Origin: Bacteroidales bacterium
GTDB lineage: Bacteria > Bacteroidota > Bacteroidia > Bacteroidales > Bacteroidaceae
DNA: 11,604 nt
NCBI GenBank assembly: GCA_004555055.1
Contig: SFJN01000079.1
Location: 1 to 11,604, forward strand
Reading direction: 5' to 3'
Below, piece after piece: positions 7,759 to 11,604 of this stretch. Under the pieces are notes generated by a model, which worked only from the letters and a program-made list of their open reading frames with translations, did not search any database and was not told where the DNA came from. Made by a program: the position numbers and the translations under genes. Every line of letters starts with the position of its first letter. The stretch's first letter is position 1.

Positions 7759-8647
7759 CCGGCAGTGCACCGGTCAACTCATTGGGTAAAGTAGGCATAG
7801 CCCCGTTCTGCGTACAGACAAAGGCAGAGACATCTACCGCCTTGCGATGCGCCTCAGCGATAGGCATTCCCTTCAAGATGCAAGCCGTGAATGTCGCCGT
7901 GAAAGAGTCGCCCGCGCCTACGGTATCAGCCACCTTCACTTGCGGGGTCGCGTAGAAAGACATACCGCCCGGGGTAAAGACATAGCTGCCATTCACGCCA
8001 CAGGTCAGGATCAACATCTTGAGGTTGTAGCGGCCCAGCAGGATCCAGCACTTGCTCTGCAGGTCGGTGCCGGGATAACCTAATATCCGACTGATCACCA
8101 CTAACTCCTCATCATTTATCTTCAATACGTTGCAACGTTTCATCGAATTATCAAGAATCTCTTTATTGTAGAAGCTTTGACGCAGGTTCACGTCGAAGAT
8201 GATCAAGTCATTCTCCGCTTTCGGCATGGCGTCGATGAAGCGGTTGATCGTCTCGCGTGAAACGACGTTGCGCTGCGCCAAGGAGCCGAAGCAAACGGCT
8301 GAGGTCTGTTTCGCCAACGCCTCTAACTCATCGGTGAAGGGGATATTGTCCCACGCCACATTCTCCTTGATCTCATACTGGGGAATGCCTGTCTGGTCAA
8401 TCTCCACCAAGACCGTTCCGGTGGGGTAAGGCACTTGGGAGATGATATGCTTCAAACCCTTCTCCTTGAAATTCTCTATGATCAAATTGCCCAACGCGTC
8501 ATCGCCCACGGCGCTGACCACGCAGCTCTTCAAGCCAAACTGTGATACATGGTATGCAAAATTGGCGGGTGCGCCACCCAGTTTCTTGCCTTCGGGCAGG
8601 ATGTCCCACAAGGCCTCGCCCATTCCGACGATTATTTTCTCGTTCAT
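7754..8647 (-). CDS. Fructokinase, PfkB family
   Basis: Cytoplasmic sugar kinase that phosphorylates fructose with ATP, probably at C6, feeding glycolysis. The 297 residues match the ribokinase/PfkB fold throughout: the N-terminal GGAPANFAYH motif (24-33) that contacts the sugar, and the C-terminal signature DTVGAGDSF (241-249) with the GAGD anion hole and Asp247 as catalytic base. Length is normal for fructokinases. Sugar specificity is inferred mainly from context, since the gene follows a GH32 glycosidase and an MFS carrier in the same order as the fructokinase of the Bacteroides thetaiotaomicron levan locus. It lies 23 bp after the MFS stop, so it is the last gene of that operon. The ATG at 8647 has no clear Shine-Dalgarno but an A/T-rich upstream, normal for the phylum. 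Confidence 0.9.
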   Translation of the reverse strand: MNEKIIVGMGEALWDILPEGKKLGGAPANFAYHVSQFGLKSCVVSAVGDDALGNLIIENFKEKGLKHIISQVPYPTGTVLVEIDQTGIPQYEIKENVAWDNIPFTDELEALAKQTSAVCFGSLAQRNVVSRETINRFIDAMPKAENDLIIFDVNLRQSFYNKEILDNSMKRCNVLKINDEELVVISRILGYPGTDLQSKCWILLGRYNLKMLILTCGVNGSYVFTPGGMSFYATPQVKVADTVGAGDSFTATFTACILKGMPIAEAHRKAVDVSAFVCTQNGAMPTLPNELTGALPE

Positions 8648-8670
8648 GATATAATAGGAATTGTTGCTGT

Positions 8671-9861
8671 TTATGATTTGATTTGTTTGATTCTCGTTGT
8701 GAAATAGAGCAGATAGACCACTCCGATCGTCATCACGGCGATGGCGCCCACCTGTCCGAGCGCATCGGCCGCGAAGCCCATGGCCAAGGGGAAGACCGTA
8801 CCACCAAAGAGGCCCATGATCATCAGGCCGGAGATCTCGTTCTTCTCGTCCGGCGAAGAGAGCAGCGCCTGTGCGAAGATGATGGAGAAGACATTGGAGT
8901 TGCCAAAGCCGATCAAGCCGATACCGACATAGATTGGTATGAGGGTGTCGCAGACGAAGAGCATGCCCATGGCCAGGAGCATCATCGCCACGCTGAAGCC
9001 AAAGAAGGACTTAGCGGACACCTTGTTGAGGATGAACGCGCCAGAGAAGCAGCCCAGCGTACGGAAGATGAAATAGATGCTCGTCGCGAAGCCTGCCTCC
9101 TCAAGAGGCAACGAGAGTCGCTCCATGAGGATCTTCGGAGCGGTCGTGTTGGTTCCCACGTCAATGCCCACATGGCACATGATGCCGAGGAAGCAGAGCA
9201 GGATGAAGGGGCTGCCCAGCAGCTTGAGGCATTCAACGATGCCCGATGCCTTGTCCGGTCGCTCCTCCTGGATCGGCGTGGCCGACAGGATGGAGATAGA
9301 GAGGAAGCTGATCACGGCGTAGATCACCAAGAAGGCGCGCCAACCGAGTCCGAAGGTGGGCAATACCGCCGTCGCTCCCCAAGCCGCCAAGATCGGGGCA
9401 AGGAAAGAGGCGATTGCCTTCACGAACTGACCGAAGGTGAGCGTAGAGGCGAGCTTATCCGTGCTGATCAAGTTGGTCACCAACGGATTGAGCGAAGTCT
9501 GCATGATGGCGTTGCCGATACCCAAGAGGGAGAAAGAGGCCAACATAGTGCCATAGCTGTCATCGAAGAGCGGCAGTATGAGCGAGATCGTGGTCACCAC
9601 GAGGCTCACCAATACCGTATTCTTTCGTCCGATCTTGTTCATCAACATGCCGGTCGGCACGGAGAAGATCAAGAACCAGAAGAAAACCAACGAGGGGAAA
9701 AGGTTGGCCTCCGCATCGGTGAGGCCTAAATCCTTTTGCACATAATTAGAAGCAGTACCGACCAGATCAACAAAGCCCATAGCGAAGAAACAGAGCATGA
9801 CCGGCGCGATCATCATCAGGAAGCTCTTCTTCCCGGTGGATAATGGTTGTGCGTTATTCAT
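8671..9861 (-). CDS. MFS sugar transporter, probable fructose permease
   Basis: Inner-membrane carrier of the major facilitator superfamily, 396 residues, with about 12 hydrophobic segments in two six-helix halves joined by a polar loop around 196-210. The first-half loop carries a motif A-like GMLMNKIGRKN (71-81), and SLNPLV (123-128) resembles the Asn-Pro motif seen in FucP/GlcP-type sugar-proton symporters. Context gives the substrate: it sits between a GH32 fructanase and a fructokinase, so fructose uptake from the periplasm is the likely role. The start is well supported by a Shine-Dalgarno sequence 5 bp upstream. It is separated by 14 bp from the GH32 stop and by 23 bp from the kinase start. 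Glucose or a fructo-oligosaccharide as cargo cannot be excluded. Confidence 0.87.
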   Translation of the reverse strand: MNNAQPLSTGKKSFLMMIAPVMLCFFAMGFVDLVGTASNYVQKDLGLTDAEANLFPSLVFFWFLIFSVPTGMLMNKIGRKNTVLVSLVVTTISLILPLFDDSYGTMLASFSLLGIGNAIMQTSLNPLVTNLISTDKLASTLTFGQFVKAIASFLAPILAAWGATAVLPTFGLGWRAFLVIYAVISFLSISILSATPIQEERPDKASGIVECLKLLGSPFILLCFLGIMCHVGIDVGTNTTAPKILMERLSLPLEEAGFATSIYFIFRTLGCFSGAFILNKVSAKSFFGFSVAMMLLAMGMLFVCDTLIPIYVGIGLIGFGNSNVFSIIFAQALLSSPDEKNEISGLMIMGLFGGTVFPLAMGFAADALGQVGAIAVMTIGVVYLLYFTTRIKQIKS

Positions 9862-9866
9862 CGTTT

Positions 9867-9872
9867 CCTCCT
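9867..9872 (-). promoter_or_regulatory. Strong Shine-Dalgarno sequence for the MFS gene
   Basis: The minus strand reads AGGAGG at 9872-9867, 5 nt before the ATG at 9861, in the 14-bp gap after the GH32 stop. Such a full match is uncommon in Bacteroidetes, where most genes lack one, and it fixes the start codon. Confidence 0.7.
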
Positions 9873-9875
9873 ATC

Positions 9876-11604
9876 TTATTTCTGGGTCGGTTGAATCGAG
9901 TAAACTTGCAAATTGGTCACCTTCGCCTTGCCACCTGCTGATTCCAGCGAGAGCGTGGTATAGGGAGCCGTGGGGAAGACCAGGTTGGTCATGGCGAAGC
10001 GGCCATCCTGCTCAAACAGCTCTATGCTGGAGCGGTCGATGAAGAGGCGAAGCTTCACCTTTCCCTTGGCTGAGAAGGTAGGAGCCACCGTCACGGCCGG
10101 GAAATCCTGGCTGAAATCGACCAAGCCACTTTGCGTACGGTCGAAAGAGAGCTCCGATTTATAGACACGATAGATCATTTTCACCTCCTCTTTCGCTTTG
10201 TTGGAGAGGGTCATGACCAAGCTATCCGCGCCGCGTGCGTCCACCTCCATCAAGATCTCGCAGATACCATCGTTCTCACGGGGCAAGGAGATGTTGTGCG
10301 GTTTGTCGCCGACAGCTACCCGTTTCACTTGATGCGCCAACTCACCTCTGAGGGCGGTCAACTCTGGTGAGGGAGTAGAGGATACATAATATTGTCCCTT
10401 TTCCTCGAACAAGCCCATCTCGCGGGGCAGCGTGTTAGCACTACGGAATTGCATCGTCGGCACCTCCGGTGCATATTGCCAGTTGCTCATCCAGCCGATC
10501 ACGGTGCGTCGGCCATCGGGGGCGTCGCTCCAGCTTACCGTCGCGTAATGATCTTTTCCGTAGTCCATCCACTTGGTCGGCACGTTGCCTTCGGCATCCA
10601 CATCCACCTTGAAGGTCTTGCCATCGAAATCGCCTACGAAATATTGCGTAGCGCTACCGCCAAACGGTCCGCCGGGGTTGATGTTGCAGACCAGCACCCA
10701 TTTCTTCACGTTTGTGTTCGCTACCGGCAGCTCAAACAGATCCGGGCACTCCCAGACGCCATCTTGCGCGCCCAATCCTTTACCGAAGGCACTCTGCAAC
10801 GTCCATGTCTTCAAATCAGGAGAGGTGAAGACCAACATCTCATGCTCCAAGGCATGAGCCAACACCAAGGTCCACTGCTTGGTCTCGTTGTTCCACCACA
10901 TGTTCGGGTCTCTCGCCTCACTCTCGAAAGGCAACACCGGGTTACCCTCGTACGTGCTGAATTTGTATCCGCCGTCGGTGCTGTAAGCGAGGCTCTGGAT
11001 CTGGCTGGTCGCCGCGGAGGTATAAAGTGTCACGACCGCATCCTTGCCGAAGCCCGCGCTATTGGCCACATCCACCGCCGAGCTACCACTGAAGATCGTG
11101 CCCAATCCGTCGGGCAACAGGGTCGGCTCGTGATGCTCCCAGTGGATCAGGTCGCGGCTGGAGGAGTGTCCCCACGTCATGTTCTGCCATTTGGAGCCAA
11201 AGGGGTTCCACTGGTAGCAAAGGTGCCAGACGCCATCTTTATAGACCATACCGTTGGGGTCGTTCATCCAGCCATAGAGCGGTGTGTGGTGATAAGCGGG
11301 GCGATACTTCTCCCGATTGTCTGTATTAAATGTATTGCTAATGCTGATGTGTTTCCAGCAAGCATCCTGTTTCGCCTCACGCACGGTGGATCGTCCCTGC
11401 GGCGTGATCACGTTCAACACGACATGCTTGCCTTGATAGGGGGTGAGATCGAGGGGTACATAATGATCGACTTTCTGCGAGGCGAGACGCACGACGATGC
11501 TGCGCTCCACCTTGCCATTGGCCAACACATGGATAGTGGCCTCCTCGCCTGCGTCCTGCACAGGCAAGAGCAGATACTTGCCCTGCTCCGTCACTCTGAC
11601 GAGC
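9876..11604 (-). CDS. GH32 fructan hydrolase (levanase/inulinase/invertase type), 5' end beyond the window
   Basis: Retaining glycoside hydrolase that releases fructose from levan, inulin or sucrose-type substrates, probably as an exo-enzyme. The reading frame is still open at the right edge (Leu-Val-Arg-Val precede TEQGKY), so the signal peptide and true start are not visible; the GTG at 11594 is just an internal codon. Counting that codon as residue 1, a beta-rich N-terminal domain (about 1-95) resembles the extra domain on Bacteroides levanases. It precedes the five-bladed propeller (about 98-400) and the C-terminal beta-sandwich (about 410-568, containing FIDRSSIELFEQDGR). The catalytic set is complete: WMNDPNG with nucleophile Asp112, RDP with Asp229 as transition-state stabiliser, and WECPDLF with Glu282 as acid/base. 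It is the most upstream gene in view of an operon with the MFS carrier and fructokinase. Preference for beta-2,6 or beta-2,1 links cannot be read from sequence. Confidence 0.94.
   Translation of the reverse strand, partial: LVRVTEQGKYLLLPVQDAGEEATIHVLANGKVERSIVVRLASQKVDHYVPLDLTPYQGKHVVLNVITPQGRSTVREAKQDACWKHISISNTFNTDNREKYRPAYHHTPLYGWMNDPNGMVYKDGVWHLCYQWNPFGSKWQNMTWGHSSSRDLIHWEHHEPTLLPDGLGTIFSGSSAVDVANSAGFGKDAVVTLYTSAATSQIQSLAYSTDGGYKFSTYEGNPVLPFESEARDPNMWWNNETKQWTLVLAHALEHEMLVFTSPDLKTWTLQSAFGKGLGAQDGVWECPDLFELPVANTNVKKWVLVCNINPGGPFGGSATQYFVGDFDGKTFKVDVDAEGNVPTKWMDYGKDHYATVSWSDAPDGRRTVIGWMSNWQYAPEVPTMQFRSANTLPREMGLFEEKGQYYVSSTPSPELTALRGELAHQVKRVAVGDKPHNISLPRENDGICEILMEVDARGADSLVMTLSNKAKEEVKMIYRVYKSELSFDRTQSGLVDFSQDFPAVTVAPTFSAKGKVKLRLFIDRSSIELFEQDGRFAMTNLVFPTAPYTTLSLESAGGKAKVTNLQVYSIQPTQK

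Noticed and set aside
8683..9729. A 348-codon plus-strand frame
   Set aside because: It is exactly antisense to the MFS gene. Its extreme Asp/Glu/Arg/His composition is what the complement of hydrophobic codons gives.
11592..11594. GTG as the start codon of the GH32 gene
   Set aside because: The frame continues open to the window edge, no signal peptide follows the GTG, and the beta-rich N-terminal domain seems to begin earlier, so the gene is cut by the edge.

Overview
The window looks like a chromosomal piece of a Bacteroidales gut bacterium, most likely Parabacteroides or a close Tannerellaceae relative. The 16S rRNA sequence agrees with that genus as far as I can recall it. The promoters match the Bacteroidetes consensus (TTTG, 19-20 bp, TAnnTTTG), and the gene families (GH95 lipoprotein, GH32 fructanase with its own transporter and fructokinase, a T9SS-type tail) are typical of the order. 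No database search was possible, so the genus is inferred.

Layout. (1) 1-1300, minus strand: a 16S rRNA gene that runs off the left edge, so its last ~152 nt including the anti-Shine-Dalgarno are not visible. It lacks about 88 nt internally, equivalent to E. coli 803-890, essentially the V5 region. Its leader and a consensus promoter with phased A-tracts lie at 1301-1540. (2) 1605-5916, minus strand: a two-gene unit, an MsbA-type ABC exporter followed 37 bp later by a lipoprotein GH95 alpha-L-fucosidase. It reads toward the rRNA promoter, which begins about 100 bp after the fucosidase stop. (3) 5917-6802: 886 bp without a convincing intact gene. It holds the exporter's probable -7 box, a decayed C-terminal tail of a T9SS-type secreted protein, a cluster of inverted repeats, and a consensus promoter. 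(4) 6803-7621, plus strand: a Bacteroidales protein of unknown function (DUF6261-like) with a Glu-Pro repeat tail. (5) 7754-11604, minus strand: GH32 glycosidase (5' end beyond the window), MFS sugar transporter and PfkB fructokinase in tight series, the downstream end of a fructan-utilisation locus. It converges on gene 6803, and a strong hairpin lies between the two stops.

How the genes work together. The fructan module is coherent: GH32 releases fructose from fructan or sucrose-type substrates, the MFS carrier takes it across the inner membrane, and the kinase phosphorylates it for glycolysis. The exporter-fucosidase pair has no SusC/SusD partner in view and no obvious shared substrate, so the link may be only transcriptional. 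I see no CRISPR array, tRNA, transposase or phage gene. The least explained items are the internally deleted 16S gene, the structured intergenic block at about 6523-6657, and the unknown protein downstream of it.
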